This document shows positions 55,598 through 64,000 of a stretch of 64,000 bases of DNA, one piece after another; positions within the stretch are counted from its first letter, which is position 1, and each line of letters starts with the position of its first letter. A program made the position numbers and the translations under genes. The notes under the pieces are model-generated. The model saw only the letters and a program-made list of their open reading frames with translations, did not search any database and was not told the origin of the DNA. Location of the stretch: the NCBI GenBank assembly GCA_016218725.1, contig JACRDB010000011.1:23418-87417 (forward strand), written 5' to 3'. This stretch comes from Deltaproteobacteria bacterium. Lineage in GTDB: Bacteria; Myxococcota_A; Polyangia; Polyangiales; Ga0077539.

Positions 55598-57946
55598 CTA
55601 TTCAAGCCAGAGGAGGGCGACCACGGTCCGGTCCATCCCGACCACCCGGGGTCTGGCGTGGTTGAAGCGCACCGTGGGGCCTCCGGGGGCGGTGTGTACG
55701 AAATACCGTGCCTCCGAGGGGTCCAGGAGCTCCCTGGCGAAGAGCGCGCGGAGGGTGCTGCTCGGGAGGCGCTGGGCGGTCCCCCAGGCCGACAGAGGCC
55801 GAGGCTCCGCCGGGGCGTTGGGGTCGGTGACATATCGCGGCGGGCGGCCAGTGAGGTAACCGTCCGGGTCCGCTTCACTGGCCTTGACGATGGCGTCCAT
55901 GGTGGCCAGGGCCTCGGCGCGGTCCACGGCGTGGAAGTCGTCCACGGCGAGGCCCCAGACCCCGACGCTCTCGGGGATGTTGCTCACCATCCAATGTTGG
56001 AGGAAGAGGGCCAGCGCGGCGCGGCAGAGGGCGTCGTCCGGGGCGTCGGAGGAGAGGTAGCCGTCGAGGGCGCGGGCGTCACGGGGGGTCTGCAGTCGGT
56101 CCCGGAGCTCCTCCAGGGCTGCGGCCTTGAGCCAGGCGACCCGGCGATACTCCGCGTAGGTGAAGAGGTTCACCCAGCGCGTGAGGGCCACGCGCTCGGC
56201 CGGGAGGAGCGCCGCTCCGCGGGTCGTGGGGCGCCGCACGGGCTTGAGGCGCGGGGCCAGGGACCAGAAGTCCACGTCGCAGCCGCGCGCCAGGGCGGCC
56301 TCTCGCAGGGCCTCGTAGGCCCTTGGGCCGAGGGGGTTCTTCTCGGACCACAGGTCCATTTTCTTCAATCGACCGAGGCCCGGGGAGGCCATCCATGCGC
56401 GGGCGGCGGTGTCCCCAACGCCGCAGTCCCGGAGGACGAGCTCCCGCAGCGCCGGCAGGGCCTCGCCCTCCAACAGCGCCGCCGCCCCGGCGTCCCCCAG
56501 GGGGTTGTCCGAGAGCGACAGGAACGAGAGCTTCGGGAGGCCCCGGGCCTGGCCGAGGGCCCTCGCGGCGCGCGGGCCGAGGCCGTTGGCGTCGAGGCCC
56601 AGGCGCGCCAGGGAAGGGAGCTGCGCGTGCGCACAGAACGCGACCAGGGCGTCGTCTCCGAGGTTGTTGCGCCCGAGGTAGAGCCCTTCCAGCGTGGGGT
56701 GGTGGCAAGGCGGCAGGGCGGAGATGCGGTTGCCCTCCAGGTTCAGGAGCGTGAGCCTTGGGAGGTAGGGTGAGGAGAGCACCGCCTCGGCGCCCCGGGC
56801 GGTCACCTTCTGGCGAGGGAAATAGATGGCCGTGAGGTTCTGCGCGTAGGGCGAGCGCGCGACGGCGGTCAGGCCCACGTCGCCGAGCTCACCGAGGACT
56901 CGAGGCAGGGTGCAGAGGTGGGCCAGCTGGGGGGACGAAGCCAGCGCCGCGAGGCCTTCGTCACCGAGGGGGTTGTGCTCCAGGAGGAGGCGGGCGCTCG
57001 GGGGGAGCGCGCCCAGGAGGGCGAGGACTCCGCGGGGGCCGAGCTGATTGTTGCCGAGGTCCAGGAGTTCCAGCCCCGCGAGGCGCCCGGAGGCCGCGAG
57101 CGCCCCGGCGTCATCGTCGCCGAGGGCGGCCCCTCGGAGCGCGAGGCGGCGAAGGCGCGAGGGCTCCAGGCGGTCGCAGAGGCGCGTGAGGAGGGCGCCC
57201 TGGAGCGGGTGGCGCTCCAGCTCCAGGCGCTCCAGACGGGAGAGCCAGGGAGCGTCCAGGAGGGCCTCCGGGGTCCAGCGTGGGTCACCCACGGGGCGCC
57301 GCCACGAGAACGACCGAAGACCCGAGAGCGGAGCGAGGCCCAGGGACCAAGCGCTGGTCTCGGAGAGCTCGGGCTCGTGGAGGCCGAGGTGTGTCAAGCG
57401 AGGGAGCGTAGGCAGGGCGAGCGCCTCCGCGAGCGTCGGGTCGTCCACCGGAGGCGATGGGCGCGTGAAGTGTTTGCGAAGGAGCACGAGCTCCCGGGCC
57501 TGGGCGAGGACCGCGGAGCCGCCGAGCGCGTGGGGCGCTCCCATGCACACCAGGGTCACTCTCTGGAGCGGGATCGCGGCGAGGATCTCGTCCGCGAAGC
57601 GTTGGAGCGCCTCCCCCGGCGCGGCCAGGACATGGTCGACGAAGCCCCGGTGGAAGTCCCCCCAGCCCAGGGCGTCGGGGAGCTCCGGGAGCGCGTCCTG
57701 CCAGGCGTCCTGGTGCTCCCGCAGGAGGGCGTGTTGCCGTTGCCGGAGGGCCTCGGCCTCGGGAGCGCCATCCACCATCGGGGCCAACGCCAATTGAACT
57801 CGGATGAGCTCGGCCCGCGCGGTCTGTCCCTGCGCCTCCAGCCAGGAGGCGTAGGCCAGCCGAGGGGCGTCGTCTCCGGGTGCCGCGGAGATCGCGCGGA
57901 GCAGCTGGGCCTCCTGGTCCCCGGGGAGGCCCTTCGTGGCAACCAT
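55598..57946 (-). CDS. Leucine-rich-repeat protein with TIGR02996-like N-terminal domain
   Basis: 782 residues from ATG 57946. The first about 55 residues (LLRAISAAPGDDAPRLAYASWLEAQGQTARAELIRVQ) match the TIGR02996 repeat-companion domain found in myxobacterial and planctomycete proteins. Leucine-rich repeats follow over residues about 150-540 (for instance LELLDLGNNQLGPRGVLALL, LTLLNLEGNRISALP and LSFLSLSDNPLGDAGAAALL). A helical C-terminal domain ends the protein. There is no signal peptide, so cytoplasmic. The role is unknown; protein binding is implied by the repeats. Confidence 0.9.
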   Translation of the reverse strand: MVATKGLPGDQEAQLLRAISAAPGDDAPRLAYASWLEAQGQTARAELIRVQLALAPMVDGAPEAEALRQRQHALLREHQDAWQDALPELPDALGWGDFHRGFVDHVLAAPGEALQRFADEILAAIPLQRVTLVCMGAPHALGGSAVLAQARELVLLRKHFTRPSPPVDDPTLAEALALPTLPRLTHLGLHEPELSETSAWSLGLAPLSGLRSFSWRRPVGDPRWTPEALLDAPWLSRLERLELERHPLQGALLTRLCDRLEPSRLRRLALRGAALGDDDAGALAASGRLAGLELLDLGNNQLGPRGVLALLGALPPSARLLLEHNPLGDEGLAALASSPQLAHLCTLPRVLGELGDVGLTAVARSPYAQNLTAIYFPRQKVTARGAEAVLSSPYLPRLTLLNLEGNRISALPPCHHPTLEGLYLGRNNLGDDALVAFCAHAQLPSLARLGLDANGLGPRAARALGQARGLPKLSFLSLSDNPLGDAGAAALLEGEALPALRELVLRDCGVGDTAARAWMASPGLGRLKKMDLWSEKNPLGPRAYEALREAALARGCDVDFWSLAPRLKPVRRPTTRGAALLPAERVALTRWVNLFTYAEYRRVAWLKAAALEELRDRLQTPRDARALDGYLSSDAPDDALCRAALALFLQHWMVSNIPESVGVWGLAVDDFHAVDRAEALATMDAIVKASEADPDGYLTGRPPRYVTDPNAPAEPRPLSAWGTAQRLPSSTLRALFARELLDPSEARYFVHTAPGGPTVRFNHARPRVVGMDRTVVALLWLE

Positions 57947-58409
57947 GGGCCCGACCCTACCACGCCCCCCTCCACGGAGAACGTCGGCGCAGGGATCTCC
58001 CTGGAGCGCTTCGGGTCCCTCACCCTCGACCGGACCAGCGTCCTGTATAATCGCTCGCGGGGCGACGCCCTGCACACCGGCGCCGATTGTACCGTGACCC
58101 CGCTCATCAATGACCTCACCGGAAACATCTGCCGCCATGGCCTGAACGGCGCTTGCGACCAGGAGGTTGGCCGCAGCGCCCTGAGCGCGGGCCTGGAGCC
58201 GCTCCCGGCTCCAACGCTCACGAGGCCCTTAGCCAATGGCCGCCTCGGCGGACCCGCGGGCCCGGTCGGAGCTCCGGTGCGCCCGTGCGCACCAGGGGCC
58301 CAACGCACGCCTGGGGCGTGCTCCGCGCGCGGAGCTCCGGGGCGGCCACGGCGGAGACTGGAATTCCCCGCTGCGCGCGGCGCCTCGCAGGCTATACTCC
58401 GGGCGCTGC
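57947..58409. other. Intergenic region between the LRR gene and glgA
   Basis: 463 bp. It contains a coding-like remnant at 57974-58163 and then GC-rich sequence without a supported gene. A TATACT hexamer at 58393-58398 lies 11 bp before the glgA ATG. It could be a -10 box of a promoter giving a nearly leaderless transcript, but there is no matching -35. Confidence 0.55.
57974..58163 (+). pseudogene. Remnant of a beta-helix (polymorphic membrane protein-like) gene
   Basis: One open frame without a start reads GAGISLERFGSLTLDRTSVL then YNRSRGDALHTGADC. This is like the C-terminal rungs of secreted right-handed beta-helix proteins (pattern GxGI...GxLTLxxxxVxxN). No initiation codon, signal or stop fits it, and the flanks look non-coding. 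It is probably a decayed fragment of a once larger surface protein gene. Confidence 0.4.
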
Positions 58410-59879
58410 ATGGACCCGCTCCCGTCGGTGCTCTTCGTCGCCTCCGAGTGCGCTCCCCTGGCCCGCGCCGGCGGCCTCGGGGACGTGGTGGGCGCGCTCC
58501 CCGTGGCCCTGAGGGCCCTGGGCCATGACGCCCGCGTCGTCATCCCGCGCTACGGCTTCATCGATCGCGCGAGCTACTCGCGGCACCTGGCGCCCCTGGG
58601 CGTGCCCCTGGGCCCGGCGGAGGCCTGGTGCGCCGTGGACGAGACCCGCCTCCCGGGCTCCGACGTGCCCGTGTACCTCCTCGACCACGAGGACCTCTTC
58701 GGGCGGCCCTACCTCTATGACCCGCCAGGCGGCGGCGCCGGGGACAACCTCGCCCGCTTCGCGCTGCTCTCGCGCGGGGCGCTGCAGCTCTGCAAGTACC
58801 TGGGCTGGACCCCGGACGTGTTCCACGTCCATGACTGGCCGTCGTCGCTGGTGCCGGTGTACCTCAACACCCTGGAGGCTGAGGGCCCTCTGGGCGCCTC
58901 CGCCAGCGTGCTCACGGTGCACAACATCGCCCACCAGACCAAATTCCCTGGGAGCGATTTTGGCCTCACACACCTCCCCGAGGCCGTCTTCCGCGCCGAC
59001 GGACTGGAAGACCACGGCGCGGTCAACCCGTTGAAGGGTGGGCTCTACCACGCCACCATGGTCACCGCCGTGTCCCCTCGCTACGCGTGGGAGATGCGCA
59101 CCCCCGAGGGCGGCGCGGGCCTCGACGGCGTGTGCCGCTTCCGTGGGGGGGACCTGGTCGGGATCTTGAATGGCATTGATGACACCCTCTGGGACCCCGC
59201 CACGGACCCCCACCTGGAGGCGCACTTCTCCGCGGAGGACCTCGCGGGCAAGGCCCTGTGCAAGCTCGCCCTCCAGCGCGAGCTGGGCCTGGAGGAGAGC
59301 GCCGCGCTGCCGCTCCTCGGGGTGGTCGCCCGGCTCGTCTGGCAGAAGGGCCAGGACGTCATCCTCGACGCCCTCGACGCGCTCCTCGCGCTGGACGCCC
59401 AGGTGGTGATCCTCGGCGCGGGCTCGCCGGACCTGGAGCACCGGCTCCGCGCCCGCGACGCCGAGCGCAGCCCGCGGTTCCGCGCCGTGGTGGGCTTCGA
59501 CGACCGCCTCGCCCACCGCATCGAGGCCGCCAGCGACCTCTTCCTCATGCCGTCGCGCTTCGAGCCCAGCGGCCTGAACCAGCTCTACAGCCAGCGCTAC
59601 GGCGCCCTCCCCGTGGTGCGCGCCACCGGCGGCCTCCTGGACTCCGTGGAGAACCACACCCCGGGCACCGACCAGGGCACCGGCTTCGTGTTCTGGGACC
59701 TCTCCCCGGAGACCCTCACAAGCACCGTCGCCTGGGCCCTCGAGGTCTGGCGCAGCGAACCCGAGCACTTCCTCGCCATGCAACAACGCGCCATGCGAAA
59801 GCCCCTCGGTTGGTCCAAGGCCGCCGAGCGCTACGCGGAGGTCTACCGCTGGGCCCTCGGCCGCAGGCGGGGTTGGTAA
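58410..59879 (+). CDS. glgA: Glycogen synthase (ADP-glucose type, GT5)
   Basis: 489 residues from ATG 58410, the typical size. Key features: [20 protein letters not shown] at 10-29, the [11 protein letters not shown] block, RLVWQKGQD in the C-terminal lobe, and [17 protein letters not shown] with the conserved acidic catalytic Glu. It adds glucose from ADP-glucose to the growing alpha-1,4-glucan. The first Gly-rich loop has Arg where most bacterial and plant enzymes have Lys (KxGGL). The downstream kinase-like lipoprotein gene begins 2 bp after the stop. Confidence 0.95.
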   Translation: MDPLPSVLFVASECAPLARAGGLGDVVGALPVALRALGHDARVVIPRYGFIDRASYSRHLAPLGVPLGPAEAWCAVDETRLPGSDVPVYLLDHEDLFGRPYLYDPPGGGAGDNLARFALLSRGALQLCKYLGWTPDVFHVHDWPSSLVPVYLNTLEAEGPLGASASVLTVHNIAHQTKFPGSDFGLTHLPEAVFRADGLEDHGAVNPLKGGLYHATMVTAVSPRYAWEMRTPEGGAGLDGVCRFRGGDLVGILNGIDDTLWDPATDPHLEAHFSAEDLAGKALCKLALQRELGLEESAALPLLGVVARLVWQKGQDVILDALDALLALDAQVVILGAGSPDLEHRLRARDAERSPRFRAVVGFDDRLAHRIEAASDLFLMPSRFEPSGLNQLYSQRYGALPVVRATGGLLDSVENHTPGTDQGTGFVFWDLSPETLTSTVAWALEVWRSEPEHFLAMQQRAMRKPLGWSKAAERYAEVYRWALGRRRGW

Positions 59880-59881
59880 TC

Positions 59882-60979
59882 ATGAGCACCCTACGTCTCA
59901 CCCTCCTCCTCCTCACCCTCGGGTGCGTGCGCCCTCGCCTCCCGTCTCCCGACCGCAGCGCCCAGGGCCCTACGCCCGCGCCCCTGGCCGATGCCTCACA
60001 AACACGGGCCGACATGACCCCCGATGTGGGGGAACCTACGGCAAACTCCGACAGCACCCCACCTGCCGATGGTACCGGCACGGGTGCGCTGGCCCACGCG
60101 CCTGCTACGGGGGGGGCGCCGTCGGTGCCTGGGACACCGGGGGTGAGGCTCTTTCGAGGGATGCCCGAGGACGAGCTCCTGCAGCGGATGGCGACGAGGC
60201 CCGTGGTGCGGGTGATCGAGCGCTTCTCCAGCAGCACGCTGGTGTTCCACCTGGACCTCGGGGACGGGCTGGAGGTGGCCTTCAAGCCCGACCGGGTGGG
60301 GGAGAACCACTGGTGGCGCCACGAGGTGGCGGGCTATCGCCTGGCGAGGGTCCTTGGCATCGAGGGTCGGGTGCCTCCGGCGGTGTCCCGTTCGCTCCCG
60401 GTGGGGGTGTTCCGGGGCTTTGACCGCGGGGCGAATTTCATTGTCACGGGCCACGGGTCGAACCGCGCGGTGGAGGGCGCGGTGCTCTTCTGGATGCCCG
60501 TGCTGGCGCGCACGCACCTGGAGGACCCGGAGCGGCGCCGCGAGTGGGTGCGGTGGCTCAACCCCTCGCTGCCGGTGCCGCCGGAGCACTCCCGGCGGGC
60601 CGAGCAGCTCGCGACGCTGGTGGTGTTTGACTACCTCCAGGCCAACTTCGACCGCTTCAACTCGGCCAACATCCGCCAGGACGAGCACGGCGACCTGGTG
60701 CTCCGGGACAACAACCGCGGGTGGTTCCTGGAGAACCTGGTGCTCCTGCATCGCGGCGGCATCCAGGACCGTATTCGCATGTCCGAGGCGCTCTACGCGC
60801 GCGTGCGCGAGGCGACCCCGGAGGCCCTCCGGCGGGAGCTCTCCCGGGACCCCCACGAGCACCCCGGGGGCGTGCACCCCCCGCAGTTCGCGGCCTACGG
60901 ACAGCGCCAGCAGGCCTTGGTGACGCGCGTCGAGGCGCTGATCGCGAGGCACGGGCGGGCGGCGGTCTTGCCCTGGTAA
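59882..60979 (+). CDS. Lipoprotein with FAM20/Four-jointed-like secreted kinase fold
   Basis: 365 residues from ATG 59882, 2 bp after glgA. Lipoprotein signal MSTLRLTLLLLTLGC, then a disordered Pro/Thr/Ala linker (to about residue 85). The rest resembles secreted FAM20C/Four-jointed kinases: VAFKP with K135, RHEVAGYRLARVLGI with E148 followed by VPPAVSR, FDYLQANFDRFNSANI (D250, N255, D257, R258) and RDNNRGW (D276). In FAM20C the equivalents are the nucleotide-binding Lys, the Glu and the DNGRG-type metal loop. A kinase facing the periplasm or outside is predicted; activity is unproven, and a HipA- or PI3K-like relative is the alternative. Confidence 0.8.
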   Translation: MSTLRLTLLLLTLGCVRPRLPSPDRSAQGPTPAPLADASQTRADMTPDVGEPTANSDSTPPADGTGTGALAHAPATGGAPSVPGTPGVRLFRGMPEDELLQRMATRPVVRVIERFSSSTLVFHLDLGDGLEVAFKPDRVGENHWWRHEVAGYRLARVLGIEGRVPPAVSRSLPVGVFRGFDRGANFIVTGHGSNRAVEGAVLFWMPVLARTHLEDPERRREWVRWLNPSLPVPPEHSRRAEQLATLVVFDYLQANFDRFNSANIRQDEHGDLVLRDNNRGWFLENLVLLHRGGIQDRIRMSEALYARVREATPEALRRELSRDPHEHPGGVHPPQFAAYGQRQQALVTRVEALIARHGRAAVLPW

Positions 60980-61038
60980 AAGTTACCCGTGCGCGGGGCC
61001 TCGGGAAGGATTAGGTTCCCCGGAACACCGGAGGCGCG

Positions 61039-61926
61039 ATGACGCTGACCATTGATTTCCAGGAGTACGTCCAGCGCAGGAAGGCGGGCGCCGCGGGGGA
61101 GCGCGGGGAGGGCTACGCCTACGAGGGCGACCGCAAGGTGCTCCGCGCGCTCCGGAGGCTCCGGCCCGTGGAGCTGGCCGTGGGCCAGGTGGTGACCCTG
61201 AGCAAGAATTTCCTGAAGAGCGACCTCCTGGGCTCCTCGGTGAAGGTGGGGCCTCAGCAGTTCGTGCGGCTGCACCGCATCGGGAACCACTGCGCGGAGA
61301 CCCTCGGGGTGCCGCCCCCGACGCTCTACGTGCTGCCGGACATCGCCCGGGTGAACGCGGCCACCTACGGCACCGACGAGGACTCGTTCATCATGGTGAC
61401 CGCCGCCGCGGTGGACGCCCTCTCGGACCAGGAGCTGGCGTTCGTCATCGGCCACGAGTGCGGGCACATCCAGAACAACCACGCGGTGTTCCTGACGCTG
61501 CTCACGGTGCTCCAGCAGGGCCTCGGGCAGCTCCTGTCGGTGATGTTCGCGCCGCTGCTCCTGCCGCTCACGCTGGCGCTCCAGGGCTGGAGCCGCGCGG
61601 CGGAGATCACCTGTGATCGCGCGGGGCTCTTGTGCTGCCAGGACCTCCAGGTGGCGCAGCGGTCGTTTGTAAAGCTCGCCGTAGGCTCCCGGAGGCTCTG
61701 CGAGGAGATCAACATGGACAGCTACCTGGACCAGGGCCGCCAGGGCCGCGAGGGCGTCGGGCGCATGGCGGAGCTGCGGCACTCGCACCCGTACCTCCCG
61801 AAGCGCGTCGAGGCGCTGCAGGTCTTCGCCGACAGCGCCCTGTACCGCGGGGCGGTCGGCCTGGATGGCGGTTACGACCGCGACGAGCTGGAGAAGCGCA
61901 CCGCGGACGTGATCAAGGTCCTTTGA
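61039..61926 (+). CDS. M48-family metalloprotease
   Basis: 295 residues from ATG 61039, with a GGAGG site upstream. The zinc motif H139-E140-x-x-H143 (GHECGHIQNN) and the third-ligand motif E189-x-x-x-D193 (RAAEITCDRAG) place it in the M48 (HtpX/Oma1) group. A hydrophobic segment (about 158-182, GLGQLLSVMFAPLLLPLTLA) lies between the two motifs, so it is probably membrane-bound. There is no signal peptide. It precedes the dynamin-like GTPase by 63 bp on the same strand; a shared role in membrane maintenance is possible but only inferred. Confidence 0.93.
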   Translation: MTLTIDFQEYVQRRKAGAAGERGEGYAYEGDRKVLRALRRLRPVELAVGQVVTLSKNFLKSDLLGSSVKVGPQQFVRLHRIGNHCAETLGVPPPTLYVLPDIARVNAATYGTDEDSFIMVTAAAVDALSDQELAFVIGHECGHIQNNHAVFLTLLTVLQQGLGQLLSVMFAPLLLPLTLALQGWSRAAEITCDRAGLLCCQDLQVAQRSFVKLAVGSRRLCEEINMDSYLDQGRQGREGVGRMAELRHSHPYLPKRVEALQVFADSALYRGAVGLDGGYDRDELEKRTADVIKVL

Positions 61927-61989
61927 GAGAACCCCCGAGGGCGCCCCGGACATCGAAGACAGGGCGCACGCAACAGCGGAGCACCAGCA

Positions 61990-63816
61990 ATGGCTCTACG
62001 TAACCTCATCGAGACCAAGTACGACCTCGTCAGCGCGCTCACGGAGCTGGCGGAGCTCTCACAAAAGGCTGGCACCGCCTCGCTCCGCGAGCGGCTCCTG
62101 TCCGACCGGCTCCCGCGGTTGGAGGAGGAGCGCGCGGTGCTGGTGGTGCTTGGCGAGTTCAACCACGGCAAGACCACCTTCGTGAACGCGCTCCTGGGGG
62201 GGCCGGTTTTGCCCACGGGGATCACCCCCACCACGGCGATCATCCACGAGGTGCGCTACGGCGAGAAGCCCGCGGCGGTGCTCCTGAAGCGCCCGGAGAC
62301 CGCGGGGCTTGACCGCAGGGCCCTGCCCCTGGGGGGACCCCGGGAGCCCATCGCCTTCGAGCGCCTGACGGAGATGGTGGCGGGCGGGAGGCTAAACCCC
62401 GACGAGATCCTGCGGGTGGAGCTCGACTATCCCGCGGCGATCTTGAGGGACAAGGTCACCCTGGTGGACACCCCCGGGGTGAACGACCTGAACCTCCAGC
62501 GCGCGGAGATCACCTACGGGTACGTGCCCCGCGCGGACGCGGTGGTGTTCCTCCTGGACGCCGGGCAGATCCTGAAGGAGAGCGAGCGCCGCTTCCTGCG
62601 CGAGCGGCTCCTGGGCGCCGGGCGGGACCGTATTGTCTTCGCGATCAACAAGGCGGACCTGCTCTCCGACGCCGAGCGGGTGGAGGTGATCGAGTACGCG
62701 CGCAAGCAGCTCTCGACGCTGGTGCCCGGGGCCCCGGTGCAGCTCCTGTCGGCCGCCCGGGCCCTGGCCGGGGACCGCGAGGGGAGCGGGCTGAACTCGC
62801 TCCTCGGGCAGCTCTCGGCGCTCCTGGGCAATGACCGGCTGCGCATGCTTGTAGACTACGCAGCGGACGAGGGGCTCCGGGTGTCGGATATTCTCGGCAG
62901 GGGCCTCGGGGTGCGCCGCCGGGCGCTGACCATGTCCAGCGAGGAGCTGGCGCGGCGGACCGCGGCGCTGGAGGCGGACCTGGAGACGGCGCGGGACCAG
63001 GTGGGCCGCCGCCGATCGAAGATCGACGAGGAGATCGCGGCGATCAAGGCGGTGGCCCAGCGGGACCTGGAGGCCTTCACCGCGGAGTTCGCGGCGGCGG
63101 TGAGGCTGGAGGTGGAGAAGTCCACGGCGGAGGACGTGCGGAAGTTCCTCCCGGGCTTCATTGAAGACACCTGGCGCAAGTGGCTTGAGAGCGAGGGCAA
63201 GGCCCTTGGCGAGCGCCTGGAGGCCCTGGCCGAGCAGACCGTGGCGATCGTGAACGAGGACGCCCGGGAGGCGAGCGCGAAGCTCCAGGAGCAGTTCGGC
63301 TCCGGGACGGCGACCATTGACGTGAAGGTGGACACCATCGCGTACGACCTGTCGGTGTTCGCGGTGGCGGCCTTTGGGATGGGGCTCCTGGCGACGGCGA
63401 ATTTCCTCGTGGGGGGCGTGCTGACGCTGGCCGCGCCGGCGCTGTCGCTGTTCTTCCGGGACCGGGTGGACAAGGAGGTGAAGACCAAGGCCCTGGAGGC
63501 GGCCCCCGCGGCGGTGCGGCAGTGCTCGGCGCGGATCGGCCCGGCGCTCGCGGCCACCATCGATCGCTTCGGGCAGGAGCTCGGGGACTTCGTGGCCAAC
63601 GCGAGCGAGGAGCTACGCCGGAGCATGCTGGAGGTGCTGGCTTCCACCCGTCAGGCGCTGGCCGAGGCCCACACCGGCGAGGCCCCCAGCGCCGCCGACG
63701 TGGACGCGCTCCAGGCCCGGCTCAAGGCCCTCAAGGAGCGGCTGGAGCGCCTGCGGCAGCGGGTGTGGGAGCAACCCCTGGAGGGCATCGCGGGCATCCC
63801 CATGGCGAGCGCGTAG
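61990..63816 (+). CDS. Bacterial dynamin-like GTPase
   Basis: 608 residues from ATG 61990. GTPase motifs: G1 GEFNHGKT (55-62), G2 around PTTAIIHE, G3 DTPGVND (about 159-165) and G4 NKAD (about 219-222). A helical stalk with coiled-coil character (about 300-450) is followed by two hydrophobic segments (about 456-489, VFAVAAFGMGLLATANFLVG and following) that act as the membrane paddle. A C-terminal helical part follows. Dynamin-like proteins bind and remodel membranes in a GTP-dependent way. Encoded downstream of an M48 protease; their functional link is unproven. Confidence 0.93.
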   Translation: MALRNLIETKYDLVSALTELAELSQKAGTASLRERLLSDRLPRLEEERAVLVVLGEFNHGKTTFVNALLGGPVLPTGITPTTAIIHEVRYGEKPAAVLLKRPETAGLDRRALPLGGPREPIAFERLTEMVAGGRLNPDEILRVELDYPAAILRDKVTLVDTPGVNDLNLQRAEITYGYVPRADAVVFLLDAGQILKESERRFLRERLLGAGRDRIVFAINKADLLSDAERVEVIEYARKQLSTLVPGAPVQLLSAARALAGDREGSGLNSLLGQLSALLGNDRLRMLVDYAADEGLRVSDILGRGLGVRRRALTMSSEELARRTAALEADLETARDQVGRRRSKIDEEIAAIKAVAQRDLEAFTAEFAAAVRLEVEKSTAEDVRKFLPGFIEDTWRKWLESEGKALGERLEALAEQTVAIVNEDAREASAKLQEQFGSGTATIDVKVDTIAYDLSVFAVAAFGMGLLATANFLVGGVLTLAAPALSLFFRDRVDKEVKTKALEAAPAAVRQCSARIGPALAATIDRFGQELGDFVANASEELRRSMLEVLASTRQALAEAHTGEAPSAADVDALQARLKALKERLERLRQRVWEQPLEGIAGIPMASA

Positions 63817-64000
63817 GGTCGGCGTGGGTTGAACGGCTGGCCGATGTGCGACCGCGAGCGGGCGTCCGCCATAAGACGGACCACCTGCGCGGGACATTTT
63901 GCCGCATCCGGGGCTACCGGCGGGAACCGGGCGGACCTGGTCGCGGCAAGGACCGCGGACGCCTTCGTGGTGGGGCTGTTGGATGCCGTCGCGGTGCTCC
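63817..64000. other. Right-edge region without a supported gene
   Basis: A plus-strand frame from ATG 63844 stays open to the window edge (end reading VAARTADAFVVGLLDAVAVL). It has no clear ribosome binding site and I recognise no family. It may be the start of a gene that continues outside the window. Confidence 0.3.

Noticed and set aside
63844..64000. Partial gene at the right edge
   Set aside because: Open to the edge but no ribosome binding site or recognised motif; too short to support.

Overview
The window is about 70% GC, with densely packed genes, many GTG starts and four-base ATGA/GTGA overlaps. It looks like chromosomal DNA of a myxobacterium (Myxococcota, perhaps the Polyangiales/Sandaracinaceae side). 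This placement is inferred from gene content: an Alternative Complex III-caa3 oxidase operon, many secreted lipoproteins with Asp/Thr/Pro-rich linkers and Cys-rich or MopE-like repeats, an LRR protein with a TIGR02996-like N-terminus, and an HU with a Lys/Ala-rich tail. I saw no rRNA, tRNA, CRISPR array or insertion sequence.

Layout. 1-228: end of a PilZ-like gene (minus strand). 344-1816: nicotinate phosphoribosyltransferase. 1823-15951 (minus): one respiratory operon read as actA-B-C-D-E-F, a small membrane protein, SCO, ctaC-D-E-F and a trailing lipoprotein. It encodes a quinol:cytochrome c oxidoreductase plus a caa3-type oxidase, so quinol oxidation and O2 reduction come from one transcript. 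16405-24180: secreted lipoproteins (a PSI/Cys-rich protein, an FG-GAP propeller and a 1119-residue repeat protein) around a FabH-like ketoacyl synthase. 24352-24969: a type IV prepilin-like gene with an in-frame amber codon. 24986-29297: ornithine aminotransferase and a triple-FHA ABCG transporter. 29309-33534: LEA14-like lipoprotein, HU, a matrixin-like protease and a VWA lipoprotein.

33896-37743 is the most coherent signalling unit: response regulator, membrane histidine kinase, H-NOX heme sensor and GAF histidine kinase, all on one strand with two four-base overlaps. The H-NOX keeps the heme His and the YxSxR motif but has Phe where O2-binding homologues have the distal Tyr, which predicts an NO sensor.

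37860-42293: a large lipoprotein paired with a beta-propeller/diheme peroxidase-like protein. 42370-43653: citrate synthase, ending at a tandem-palindrome intergenic region that faces an amino acid ABC transporter (ATPase plus fused binding protein-permease). 46044-50162: porin-like barrel, OPT transporter, helical protein. 50390-55420: a lysyl oxidase-like lipoprotein with all cofactor residues, and a large lipoprotein with CX4CH heme-like motifs. 55598-57946: LRR protein, followed by a beta-helix protein remnant. 58410-63816: glycogen synthase, a lipoprotein resembling secreted FAM20/Four-jointed kinases, an M48 protease and a dynamin-like GTPase.

The most promising unusual items are the H-NOX two-kinase operon, the FAM20-like lipoprotein, the bacterial lysyl oxidase, the 12-residue insertion in the CuA loop of oxidase subunit II, and the amber-interrupted prepilin.
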